64,000 nucleotides of DNA from an uncultured Flavobacteriales bacterium (lineage in GTDB: Bacteria > Bacteroidota > Bacteroidia > Flavobacteriales_F > PHOS-HE28): NCBI GenBank assembly GCA_937872175.1, contig CALMPI010000023.1, positions 52,809-116,808 on the forward strand. Reading direction: 5' to 3'. Position numbers and translations under genes: made by a program. The notes under the pieces are model-generated. The model ran no database searches. It had not been told where the DNA came from and worked only from the letters and a program-made list of their open reading frames with translations. Shown here piece after piece: positions 47,117 to 55,339 of the stretch. How positions within the stretch are numbered: the stretch's first letter is position 1; every line of letters starts with the position of its first letter.

Positions 47117-49537
47117 ATGTCCTTCCCTCCTGATGCCCGCACCTCCGACCTTCGCGAAGTGAACCTACGGACCGCCGTGCCCGGTGAAGCGCACGTGGAG
47201 ACGGAGATGGCCGCGCTGGCCGCCCGCTTCATCAACAGCACCAACCGCCACGTCTTTCTCACCGGCAAAGCGGGCACCGGCAAGACCACCTTCCTGCACC
47301 GGCTGGCCGCCGGCACCCACAAACGCCATGTGATCCTGGCGCCCACGGGCATCGCCGCCTTGAACGCGAAGGGCGTCACCATCCACAGCCAGTTCCTGCT
47401 GCCCTTCGGCGCCTTCCTGCCGGAGAAGCAGCGGCCGCTCGACATCCCGGAGGGCGCCTTCCACGACCAGGACACCCTCACGCGCCGCCATCCGCTCAAT
47501 GCCCTGCGCCGCAACGTGCTGCGCGAGGTGGACCTGCTGATCATCGACGAGGTGAGCATGCTCCGGGCCGATGTGCTGGATGCCATCGACTTCCGCATGC
47601 GGGCCGTGCGCCAGAACCGCCGCGAGAGCTTCGGCGGCGCGCAGGTGCTGCTCATCGGCGACCTGTACCAGCTGCCACCCGTGGTGAAGGATGAGGAGTG
47701 GCGTGTGATGCAGCGGTATTACGCCAGCATGCACTTCTTCGAAAGCCTGGTGCTGAAGCAGCACGGCTATGCGCACATCGAACTGGACCGCATCTTCCGG
47801 CAGCAGGACGACCGGTTCATCCGCATCCTGAACAACCTGCGCGACAACAAGGTGCAGGCCGGGGATGTGGCCGAGCTGAACGCACACCATCGGTCCACCA
47901 TCCCCGCTGCGGAAAGCGAGGGCGTGATCACGCTCACCACGCACAACCACAAGGCCGACGAGCTCAACCAGCAGGCGCTGGCGAAGCTGCCGGGCAAGGC
48001 GCACGCCTTCGAGGCCGAGATCGACGGCGACTTCCCGCAGAGCATGTACCCTGTGCTGGAGCGGATCGAGCTCAAGGTGGGCGCGCAGGTGATGTTCGTG
48101 AAGAACGATCCGGAGAAGATGTACTTCAACGGCAGGCTGGCCCGCGTGGAGGCGCTCAGCGATGAGGGCATCACGGTGCGCATGTACGATGAAGGTCCAA
48201 CAGGCATCCTGCCTGGTGGTGCCGATGCGGCGCAGGCCGGTCCGGCACCCCGTTCCGCCACCTACAAGCTGAAGCGCGAGACCTGGGAGAACAAGCGCTA
48301 CGTGGTGAACGCGGCCACCAAGGAGCAGGAGGAGGAGGTGTTGGGGACCTTCGAGCAGTACCCCATCAAGCTGGCGTGGGCCATCACGGTGCACAAGAGC
48401 CAGGGCCTCACCTTCAGCAAGGCCATCATCGATGTGGGGCAGGCCTTCGCGCCCGGGCAGGTGTACGTGGCACTTTCGCGCCTGCGTTCCCTCGACGGGC
48501 TGATCCTGCGCACGCGCATCGATCCGTCGGTGGTGAGCACCGACAGGGATGTGGTGGCCTTCACGCAGCGCGGCGAACAGCAGGAACCGCTTCCACAGCA
48601 GTTGCACGCACAGCAGCGCGCGTACCTGCAGCAGCTGCTCGCGGGCACCTTCGACCTGGGCGACCTCCTGCGCAAGGTCGAGTGGACGGAGAAGGACCAT
48701 CCGGAGACCGCGCAGTTCGAGAGCGACGACATGAAGACCGCCCTGCAGGTCCTGCGCGACACCCTGCGGAGCGAGGAGGAGAACACGCGCAAGTTCCGGG
48801 GGCAGTTGATGCGCCTGCTCTTCGAGGACAGGCGGGCCGAGCTCCTGGAGCGCATCGAGAAGGGCGGCGCCTACTACGGCGACCTGCTGCAGGAGCGGAT
48901 GAAGGCCTTGGTGCGCCACATCGCGCAGGCCGAGCTGCTGAGCCGCACCAAGGAGTACACCAACGCGCTGAAGGAGATCGACGGCATGCTGATGAAGCGC
49001 ATCGCCACCATCGCCAAGGTGGCGATGATCACGCGCTGCATCCTGAACGGTGAGGAGATCCAGCGGCCGAAGGACATCGAGCAGGGGCTGGCCGCCAAGC
49101 GCGCCGCCCTGGTGGGCGAGGCGCGCGCCTGGGCCGAGGAGCACCGGCCGAAGGGGAGGACCGGCAAGCGGCGCAAGCCGCGCGCGGCCGCCGATCCATC
49201 GGGCGCCGTTGAGGCCGGTGAGCCCGTAGCACGCCCGGCGAAGGGCGCCACCTATGCCAGCACCTACGCGCTGGTGAAGGAGGGCCTCTCCGTGGAGCAG
49301 ATCGCGCAGAAACGCCAGATGGCGCGGAGCACCATCGAGGGCCACCTGGCACGGGGCATCGGGGAGGGGGTGGTGGAGCTGGACGGCCTGATGCCCGAAA
49401 CGGAGCGCGACCTCATCGCCGACTGGATGCGGGAGAACCCCTCCAAGGGGCTGAACGAGGCCGCGGGCCACTTCGACGGGCGCTTCGGCTACGGCCAGCT
49501 GCGCATGGTGCAGGCCTGGGTGAAGCGGGAGGCGTGA
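47117..49537 (+). CDS. Pif1-like/RecD-type AAA helicase with C-terminal helix-turn-helix
   Basis: 806 residues. Superfamily 1B helicase: Walker A TGKAGTGKTT (~49-58), Walker B LLIIDEVSML, motif III GDLYQLPPV and the conserved AITVHKSQGLTFSKAIID and VALSRL motifs near 440-470. The C-terminal region (TYALVKEGLSVEQIAQKRQM, ARSTIEGHLARGI) is the wHTH/HRDC-style helix-turn-helix found in this Bacteroidota helicase family. Around residues 360-385 a palindromic repeat is inserted in frame (GILPGGADAAQAGPAPRSAT) just before TYKLKRETWENKRY. Motifs on both sides are intact. Role in genome maintenance is inferred. Confidence 0.93.
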   Translation: MSFPPDARTSDLREVNLRTAVPGEAHVETEMAALAARFINSTNRHVFLTGKAGTGKTTFLHRLAAGTHKRHVILAPTGIAALNAKGVTIHSQFLLPFGAFLPEKQRPLDIPEGAFHDQDTLTRRHPLNALRRNVLREVDLLIIDEVSMLRADVLDAIDFRMRAVRQNRRESFGGAQVLLIGDLYQLPPVVKDEEWRVMQRYYASMHFFESLVLKQHGYAHIELDRIFRQQDDRFIRILNNLRDNKVQAGDVAELNAHHRSTIPAAESEGVITLTTHNHKADELNQQALAKLPGKAHAFEAEIDGDFPQSMYPVLERIELKVGAQVMFVKNDPEKMYFNGRLARVEALSDEGITVRMYDEGPTGILPGGADAAQAGPAPRSATYKLKRETWENKRYVVNAATKEQEEEVLGTFEQYPIKLAWAITVHKSQGLTFSKAIIDVGQAFAPGQVYVALSRLRSLDGLILRTRIDPSVVSTDRDVVAFTQRGEQQEPLPQQLHAQQRAYLQQLLAGTFDLGDLLRKVEWTEKDHPETAQFESDDMKTALQVLRDTLRSEEENTRKFRGQLMRLLFEDRRAELLERIEKGGAYYGDLLQERMKALVRHIAQAELLSRTKEYTNALKEIDGMLMKRIATIAKVAMITRCILNGEEIQRPKDIEQGLAAKRAALVGEARAWAEEHRPKGRTGKRRKPRAAADPSGAVEAGEPVARPAKGATYASTYALVKEGLSVEQIAQKRQMARSTIEGHLARGIGEGVVELDGLMPETERDLIADWMRENPSKGLNEAAGHFDGRFGYGQLRMVQAWVKREA
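48196..48265 (+). repeat. Palindromic element (AGGCA type) inside the helicase gene
   Basis: CAGGCA-TCC-TGCCTG (48201-48215) followed by GGTGCCG (48218-48224) pairing with CGGCACC (48243-48249). Not the heptad family, but of the same kind as the hairpin at 3814-3834. It falls where other members of this helicase family have only a short loop before WENKRY, so it is probably an insertion; the frame is kept. Confidence 0.65.
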
Positions 49538-49575
49538 GGTGAGGCCGTTGTGCGGTGGGATCGTATTTTCCCGCC

Positions 49576-50400
49576 ATGTCCCGCTCCATGCACACCCCCG
49601 ACGCACAGGGCTACATCCCCTTCATTCACAACTACTGCGACCGGCGCTGCGAACGCTGCCGCTTCGTGCGGCAATGCCGCGTGGGCGCGGTGGACGTCGA
49701 CGATGTGGGCGAGACCGAGGACGCCGTGGCCGATGAGACCCCCGAGGACCTGCGCAAGCGCTTGATGAAGCTCATGGGCCTGAGCGAGGAGGACATGGCC
49801 GCGCTGGACGCTGCCAGGGAGGAGCGGGCGAACGAGCCGGTGGATCCGCTGGAGCAGGCGCGCGAGGAGGCCGAGATGGCCGAATGGAAACGCGAGCAGG
49901 AGGCCCTGGACCGCAAGGTGGACGCGCACCCCCTCAGCGTCATGGGCTCCACCTACCTCGATCTGGTGCGTGCGTGGATCGAGGCGCGCGAGGCGTCGCT
50001 GAAAGCGCGCGGTGTGCAGCTGCACCATCGCATGGGGGTGGACATCCCTGCGGAGCTGCACACCCCCGAGATGCTGGTGCTGAGCGAGGCCGTGCAGGAG
50101 GTGCTGTGGTTCCACACCATGATCCACGTGAAGCTGCAGCGTGCCCTGCACGGCAGGCTGGATGACGACGAGGAGGACGAAGTGCAGTGCGACTGGAACG
50201 GCACGGCCAAGGTGTGCGTGGATGCGGTGGACCGGTCGATCGCGGCGTGGGACACCCTCGTGGACCTGCTGCCCGAGGAGGCCGACGACGCGCTGCCCAT
50301 GCAGGAGCTGCTGCGCCGGATCCGCAAGGGGCTCGACGCCGAGTTCCCCGACGCGATGAAATTCATCCGCCCGGGCTTCGATGCGCACATGCGCGGGTGA
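49576..50400 (+). CDS. Hypothetical protein with N-terminal cysteine cluster
   Basis: 274 residues from ATG 49576 (MSRSMHTPDAQGYIPFIHN). NYCDRRCERCRFVRQCRVG contains four cysteines (CX3CX2CX5C), a likely metal-binding or Fe-S site. The rest is strongly acidic and helical (EEDMAALDAAREERANEPVD, LDDDEEDEVQCDWNGTAKVC), ending RIRKGLDAEFPDAMKFIRPG. TATTTTCC lies four bases before this ATG, supporting it over the upstream start. No family recognised. Follows the helicase gene closely. Confidence 0.78.
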   Translation: MSRSMHTPDAQGYIPFIHNYCDRRCERCRFVRQCRVGAVDVDDVGETEDAVADETPEDLRKRLMKLMGLSEEDMAALDAAREERANEPVDPLEQAREEAEMAEWKREQEALDRKVDAHPLSVMGSTYLDLVRAWIEAREASLKARGVQLHHRMGVDIPAELHTPEMLVLSEAVQEVLWFHTMIHVKLQRALHGRLDDDEEDEVQCDWNGTAKVCVDAVDRSIAAWDTLVDLLPEEADDALPMQELLRRIRKGLDAEFPDAMKFIRPGFDAHMRG

Positions 50401-50404
50401 GCCC

Positions 50405-51802
50405 TCACCGCACCACCGTCACCTGTCCCTGCACGAAGCGCACCGCCGGCGATCCCGCCTCGGCGGCCTCCACCCGGTAGGCGTAGCAGCCGATCGGCAC
50501 CTCCGTCGGGTCCCAGGCCAGGGTGGGGTCGTTCGTGCTGAACACCGCGCGGCCCCACCGGTCGAACACCTGCACCTGCCAGTGCGTGATGCGCTCCGCC
50601 TGCCATACGGGCCGCCAACTGTCGTTGATGCCGTCGCCGTTCGGGGTCACGGCGTTGGGCACGTACAGCGGCCAGGCGCACGCATCGACCACGAGCACAG
50701 CGGCCGATGAAGGGCATAGCCCTGGCCCCTCCACCACGACCGACAGCTCGCCGGATGCGGTGACCATGCAGTGCGGGCCCTGCGTCCCATTGCTCCACAG
50801 GGCCGTGGCGCCGGATGGCAGCGGCCCGATGTCGAACGTGACGGTGGGATGGACGCAGAGGTCCACGAGCGTGTCCGCTGGCAAGGCGATGGGGATGTGT
50901 TCACCGATGGTGACCATGATGCTGTCGGAGAGCGGGCATTGCGGGTGCAGCAGGCTCACCGCGTAGGCGCCGGAGGTGCTCACGAGCAGCTCGGGTCCGG
51001 TGTGGCCGGTGCTCCAGAGGTAGGAGGCGCCGGGGTCCGGGTCGATCACCTGCAGCAGCACGGGCCCGCAGGCGCTGGTGTCCGGACCCAGCTGGGGGGC
51101 CTCCACCGACCGCACGCTCACATCGTCCACGTAGTAGTAGCTCCAGTCCGTGAGCGGGTAGTTCGTGGGCACCTGCAGGAAGGCGAGGCCTGCGCCCTGG
51201 AAGTTGCCGATCGTGAGCGTGGTGTAGGCGCTGTCGGCCGTGAAACAGCCGGCGATGCGCGTCCATCCGCTCTTGTCATCCAGCCACCCTGCAGGGCCCC
51301 ATGAGACCTGCGGGTTCCGGGCGATGGGGTGGTCGTCCGAGCGGGTGGGCGGCGCCATGCTGAAGAGCGCGCCGAGGTCGTTCACCGCGTACTTGGAGAC
51401 ATCGGCGAGGCTGACGAAGAAGGACACGGCATAGGTGGTGCCGGGCACCAGCGGCGGGTTCAGCGCGTGGGTGATGTACTCGCGGTAGCTGTTCGGCTGC
51501 TGGGCGTTGATGTCGAAGCCGCCGAAGGCGTAGAGGCCGGTGTAGCCATCCCCGGAACGTGCCGGTTCATCGCCCATCTGGTTGTCGGGCACGCTCATGC
51601 TGAAGGGCACGCCCAGGCACGCGTTGAAGTAATCGCTCGTACCGGCCGTGGGACGGTTCCAGCCCATGCAGCGGTCGATCTGGCTCACGTAGTCCGGGCA
51701 GAGGATGTACAGCTCCATGTCGCCGTTGGCCACGTGGTCCTGTGCGCCCAGGGGCACGGTGCCGAACAGCATCCAGGGGAGGAGGAGCGGGCGACGCATC
51801 AT
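50405..51802 (-). CDS. Secreted protein with T9SS type B (gliding-motility) C-terminal domain
   Basis: 465 residues; signal peptide MMRRPLLLPWMLFGTVPLGA. The N-terminal half resembles a carbohydrate-binding/OmpA-like beta-sandwich (NGDMELYILCPDYVSQIDRC, GYTGLYAFGGFDINAQ). The C-terminal part is Ig-like (LGPDTSACGPVLLQVIDPDP, ASYLWSTGHTGPELLVSTSG) followed by the type B sorting domain (FVPNAVTPNGDGINDSWRPV-like: VPNAVTPNGDGIND, QVQVFDRWGRAVFST, YAYRVEA). Type B proteins are usually SprB-like adhesins or surface fibres. No enzyme motif. Confidence 0.87.
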   Translation of the reverse strand: MMRRPLLLPWMLFGTVPLGAQDHVANGDMELYILCPDYVSQIDRCMGWNRPTAGTSDYFNACLGVPFSMSVPDNQMGDEPARSGDGYTGLYAFGGFDINAQQPNSYREYITHALNPPLVPGTTYAVSFFVSLADVSKYAVNDLGALFSMAPPTRSDDHPIARNPQVSWGPAGWLDDKSGWTRIAGCFTADSAYTTLTIGNFQGAGLAFLQVPTNYPLTDWSYYYVDDVSVRSVEAPQLGPDTSACGPVLLQVIDPDPGASYLWSTGHTGPELLVSTSGAYAVSLLHPQCPLSDSIMVTIGEHIPIALPADTLVDLCVHPTVTFDIGPLPSGATALWSNGTQGPHCMVTASGELSVVVEGPGLCPSSAAVLVVDACAWPLYVPNAVTPNGDGINDSWRPVWQAERITHWQVQVFDRWGRAVFSTNDPTLAWDPTEVPIGCYAYRVEAAEAGSPAVRFVQGQVTVVR

Positions 51803-51907
51803 CCGTGGGACGCAGGGAGCGCCCCGGCTGCTGCACGGATGAAGACCGGTGGTTCGGCCGGTGATGGCCGGTGGGATGATCGGTTCCGGTGGTCCCGGAA
51901 CGGTCGA

Positions 51908-53617
51908 TCACGGCCCGGTCGGGAGCACGGTCGCCGACCGTTTCCGTTCGGACGGGGTGGGGTTGCGCATCCAGGTCGGGGTGTAGGGGGTGAACCGCCC
52001 GGAGGCCTCCACTTCGGCCAGGGTGATGCGGCCGTCCATGTAGGCGGCCAGCACGGGTGCAGCGGGATGCTTGCGGTCCTTCAGGACCAGCATGGCGGCA
52101 TTGGCGCCGGCGCGCACCGCGATGGGCACACCTCCTCCGAGCTCGGCCCAGTGACCACCCAGGTAGAGGCCCTTCACCGGGGTGCGGTAGTGCGCGATCC
52201 CCGCCTTGAAGTTCGCCTTGCCCGGCCGTGCGCCCATCATGCTGCCGTTGCGGTTGCCGGTATACCGCCAGTGCGTGATCGGCGTGGCCACGTCGCAGTA
52301 CACGATGTGCCTGGAGAGCCCGGGGGCCAGCCGTTCCTCCACCCGCCGGATGAGGATGTCGGCGTACTCCTGCTTCAAGCGCTCATACGCTTCGCCCCGC
52401 TCCGTGCCATCGGCACCCGTGCGCCAGCGGTCGTGGTCTGCGAACTCCGCCGGGATGTAGATGGTGAGCGTGCCCATGCCGTCCGGCGCCAGGCTCGGGT
52501 CGCGCAGGGAAGGGGCGAGGATGCTGATACCGACCTCCTCCGGTCCACCGGTGCATTGGCGTTCGCGCGGCACATCGTCCTTGCTCAGGTAGATCATCTC
52601 CTCACCGAAGCCAAAGCTCTCGGTCGGCCGGTCCAGGGCGAGCGCCACGGTGACCGAGCTCGGGTAGAGCTCCGCATCGCGGAGCTTGCGCTTCAGCTTG
52701 TCCGGCACGGCGTGCGCAGGCAGCATGCGCTCGTACAAGGCCTCCAGGTCGCACGCGGCCACCACTTGATCGGCCCGGACCTCGTGCGTGGTGCCGCGAT
52801 GCGTGACGCGCACGCCGCTGGTGCGACCGTTCTCCAGCAGCACCTGGTCCACCCGGCATTTGTAGTGCACCTCATTGCCGAGGCTGGTGATCACGTGCAC
52901 CAGCCACTCCGGGAAGACCTGGCTGCCACCCACCGGGGGCAGCTGGTAGTCGCCGACGTAGGCCCATCCGATGGGCACCAGGCAGCTCAGCAGGTCCATC
53001 TCCGAGGCGAAGACGCGCTGGAGCCGCTCATCCGTGAAGTAGCGGGACAGCCCCTTGCGCACGCCTTCGCGACCGCTGAAGCGCAGGTGGGGGATGAAGG
53101 GGCGGGCGAAGCGCAACTTGGTGAACAGGTGGAGCACCTTCCCCGGCAGGTCCTTCGATTCCTCCGTGCGCATGAAGGTGCCCAGGCCGGCGAAGGCCTC
53201 GCCGATGCGGCGGGCATCGCGGAAGAAGCGCTCGATGCCGGCCCGTTCGTGGGGGAACTCGCGGATCCACGCCTCCTTCAGCTCATCGGGCCTGTCGGTG
53301 AGCAGATGGTCGAAGCTGTCGCCCTTGTAGCGCTTGATGCGCTTCTGCGGGGCCGCCGTGGGATGGTCCGGACCGATGAGGTCGAAGAGGCGGGTGACCA
53401 GGCCGTTCGGTCCGAGCTGATTGAGCCAGTGGATGGCGCTGTCGAACCGGTGGTCCTTGCGGCGGAACCCGGCCAGATATCCGCCCGGACGGGCATCCAT
53501 CTCCAGCACGCACACGCTGAGCCCGGCACGGCTCAGCAAGGCCGCGCTCGTCAGTCCGCCAAGGCCGGCACCGATCACCACGACATCGTACCGGGAACGA
53601 AAGGAGGGTTCGCGCAT
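51908..53617 (-). CDS. FAD/NAD-dependent oxidoreductase of the phytoene-desaturase/retinol-saturase group
   Basis: 569 residues from ATG 53617. N-terminal Rossmann motif VVVIGAGLGGLTSAALLSRA, then the ARPGGYLAGFRRKDHRFDSA CrtI/RetSat-type pattern; C-terminal FAD region GLYLGGHWAELGGGVPIAVR. The family includes carotenoid desaturases and retinol saturases; which one cannot be told, and no crtB or crtY neighbour is present. Convergent with the upstream IgGFc-binding gene's neighbour and divergent from that gene (174-base gap with no clear promoter). Confidence 0.85.
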   Translation of the reverse strand: MREPSFRSRYDVVVIGAGLGGLTSAALLSRAGLSVCVLEMDARPGGYLAGFRRKDHRFDSAIHWLNQLGPNGLVTRLFDLIGPDHPTAAPQKRIKRYKGDSFDHLLTDRPDELKEAWIREFPHERAGIERFFRDARRIGEAFAGLGTFMRTEESKDLPGKVLHLFTKLRFARPFIPHLRFSGREGVRKGLSRYFTDERLQRVFASEMDLLSCLVPIGWAYVGDYQLPPVGGSQVFPEWLVHVITSLGNEVHYKCRVDQVLLENGRTSGVRVTHRGTTHEVRADQVVAACDLEALYERMLPAHAVPDKLKRKLRDAELYPSSVTVALALDRPTESFGFGEEMIYLSKDDVPRERQCTGGPEEVGISILAPSLRDPSLAPDGMGTLTIYIPAEFADHDRWRTGADGTERGEAYERLKQEYADILIRRVEERLAPGLSRHIVYCDVATPITHWRYTGNRNGSMMGARPGKANFKAGIAHYRTPVKGLYLGGHWAELGGGVPIAVRAGANAAMLVLKDRKHPAAPVLAAYMDGRITLAEVEASGRFTPYTPTWMRNPTPSERKRSATVLPTGP

Positions 53618-53791
53618 CACAGGATCGACCGCACGGAACGGAGGGGCACCCCCCGATGGCGCGCGAAGTACGGGAGAGAACGCGATGCCTCGACATTCTG
53701 TTCGGCGCGGGGCCACGATGATGGCTCCCGGGGATGGGGGTGCGACCGGCCCCTGGGCAGCGCTCTGCCTCGGATCATCGTCCTTTGGAAC

Positions 53792-55333
53792 ATGAAGCGC
53801 ACATGCCCTCTTCTCGCCGGCGTTCTGGCGATCGGCGCTCCGACGGCGGCCCAGCCCTCCAGTTCGGGGACGGAACTGTGGGTGACCTTCATGGAGAACC
53901 TGGACCTGCAGTTCAACACGCCGCCGTACTTCGAGCTCGTGATCTCCAGCGACGTGAGCACGCAGGGCGAGGTGCAGGTGCCGTACACCGGCTTCGCGAT
54001 CCCCTTCACCGTGCAGGCACAGGACGATACGGTGATCACCCTGCCTACGAACATCTACTACCCACAGGGGGATGAGGCGGTCTTCAACTTCGGCCTGCGC
54101 GTGGTGGCGGACGATCCGGTGAGCGTGTACGCCTATCACCACCGGTTGTATTTCAGCGAGGCGTGCATGGCCCTGCCGGTGGAGCGCCTCGGAGCGGAGT
54201 ACCTCGTGCTCGCCCATGAGGACGCGGTGGCCACGCAACCGTCGGCCTTTGCGGTGCTGGCCACGGTGGACAGCACGGTGGTGGAGGTGGTGCCCTCGGT
54301 GCTCACGGTGGGCTTCAGGCCGCCGGGTGTGCCGTACACCGCGGTGCTCGACGCGGGGCAGGTGTTCCAGCAGCAGGCCTTCGGCGACCTCAGCGGGTCA
54401 CGCGTCCGCAGCCTGGATCCGCAGAAGCCCATCGCGGTGTTCGCCGGTGCGAAGCAGGCGCGGGTGAACTGCGCGCTGTCCGCGGACGACCACCTCTTCC
54501 AGCAGGTGGAACCGCTCAGCGGCTGGGGCCGCATCTTCCGCATCGTGCCCTTCCTGGGTCGCGGTGGTGACGAGCTGCGGGTGCTGGCCTCGGTGGACGG
54601 CACCACGGTGGAGCTCACCGGCCAGGCACCCGTGGTGGTGGACAGTGGAGAGGTGGCCTCCTTCTTCGCCGCGGTGCCGCTCACAGTGCAGAGCTCGGCA
54701 CCGGTGGCGGTGGGGCAGTTCAACGACAGCCAGAGCTGCAACCCCGCGATGGGCGATCCGTGCTACCTGTGGGTGCACCCCTTCGACCGCACGGACCAGC
54801 GGGTGATCTGGACGGCGCTCACCGGCGCGGGCACGCCGTACCACTACGTCAACATCGTGGCCCAGGGCGAGGCCGGCCCGCCGGTGGTGCTGCTGGATGC
54901 GGTGGACATCAGTTCGCAACTGCAACCCATGGCCGGAGTGAGCGGCGTGTTCTGGGGGCAGTTCCCGGTGAGCGCCGGGCTGCATCGCGTGGAGAGCGCG
55001 CAGGGCTTCCAGGCGTGGGCCTATGGCATGGGGGACTACAATTCGTACGCCTTCCCGTTGGGCTATGGCATCGCCGACCTCACCACATCCATGTCCCCGA
55101 CACCAGGTTCCGGCTCAGCGCCGGGGGCGTGGGTGCTCGCCTCCGGTGCCGTGCTCGACAGGACACGCGCGGGACTGCCGCCGCAGGCCGCGCTCGTGCT
55201 GCACGAAGCCACAGGGCGCGTGGTGCGGCGTATCGGTCCCGGAGAGGCGGTGAGGGTGCCGGACGTGGCGGGCAGCTACGTGCTGTACGCTCCTGGCAGC
55301 GCAACAGGCCCGGTGCGCGTGCTGGTCCACTAG
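53792..55333 (+). CDS. Secreted IgGFc-binding N-terminal domain protein with T9SS tail
   Basis: 513 residues. Signal peptide MKRTCPLLAGVLAIGAPTAA, then GTELWVTFMENLDLQFN and SVYAYHHRLYFSEACMALPV, DPQKPIAVFAGAKQARVNC and WVHPFDRTDQRVIWTALTGA, the Bacteroidota IgGFc_binding domain (which despite its name is a beta-rich adhesion or mucin-like domain). A short C-terminal region (LVLHEATGRVVRRI, YVLYAPGS) resembles a degenerate type A sorting tail. Likely cell-surface adhesion. Confidence 0.82.
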   Translation: MKRTCPLLAGVLAIGAPTAAQPSSSGTELWVTFMENLDLQFNTPPYFELVISSDVSTQGEVQVPYTGFAIPFTVQAQDDTVITLPTNIYYPQGDEAVFNFGLRVVADDPVSVYAYHHRLYFSEACMALPVERLGAEYLVLAHEDAVATQPSAFAVLATVDSTVVEVVPSVLTVGFRPPGVPYTAVLDAGQVFQQQAFGDLSGSRVRSLDPQKPIAVFAGAKQARVNCALSADDHLFQQVEPLSGWGRIFRIVPFLGRGGDELRVLASVDGTTVELTGQAPVVVDSGEVASFFAAVPLTVQSSAPVAVGQFNDSQSCNPAMGDPCYLWVHPFDRTDQRVIWTALTGAGTPYHYVNIVAQGEAGPPVVLLDAVDISSQLQPMAGVSGVFWGQFPVSAGLHRVESAQGFQAWAYGMGDYNSYAFPLGYGIADLTTSMSPTPGSGSAPGAWVLASGAVLDRTRAGLPPQAALVLHEATGRVVRRIGPGEAVRVPDVAGSYVLYAPGSATGPVRVLVH

Positions 55334-55339
55334 GCGCGC

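Noticed and set aside
47165..49606. An 813-codon frame antisense to the helicase
   Set aside because: The helicase motifs are on the plus strand; the antisense translation is compositional only.
51329..53791. Apparent 1334-codon plus-strand frame, fusing antisense sequence to the IgGFc-binding gene
   Set aside because: The true protein starts with a signal peptide at 53792; everything upstream is antisense to the desaturase-like and T9SS genes.
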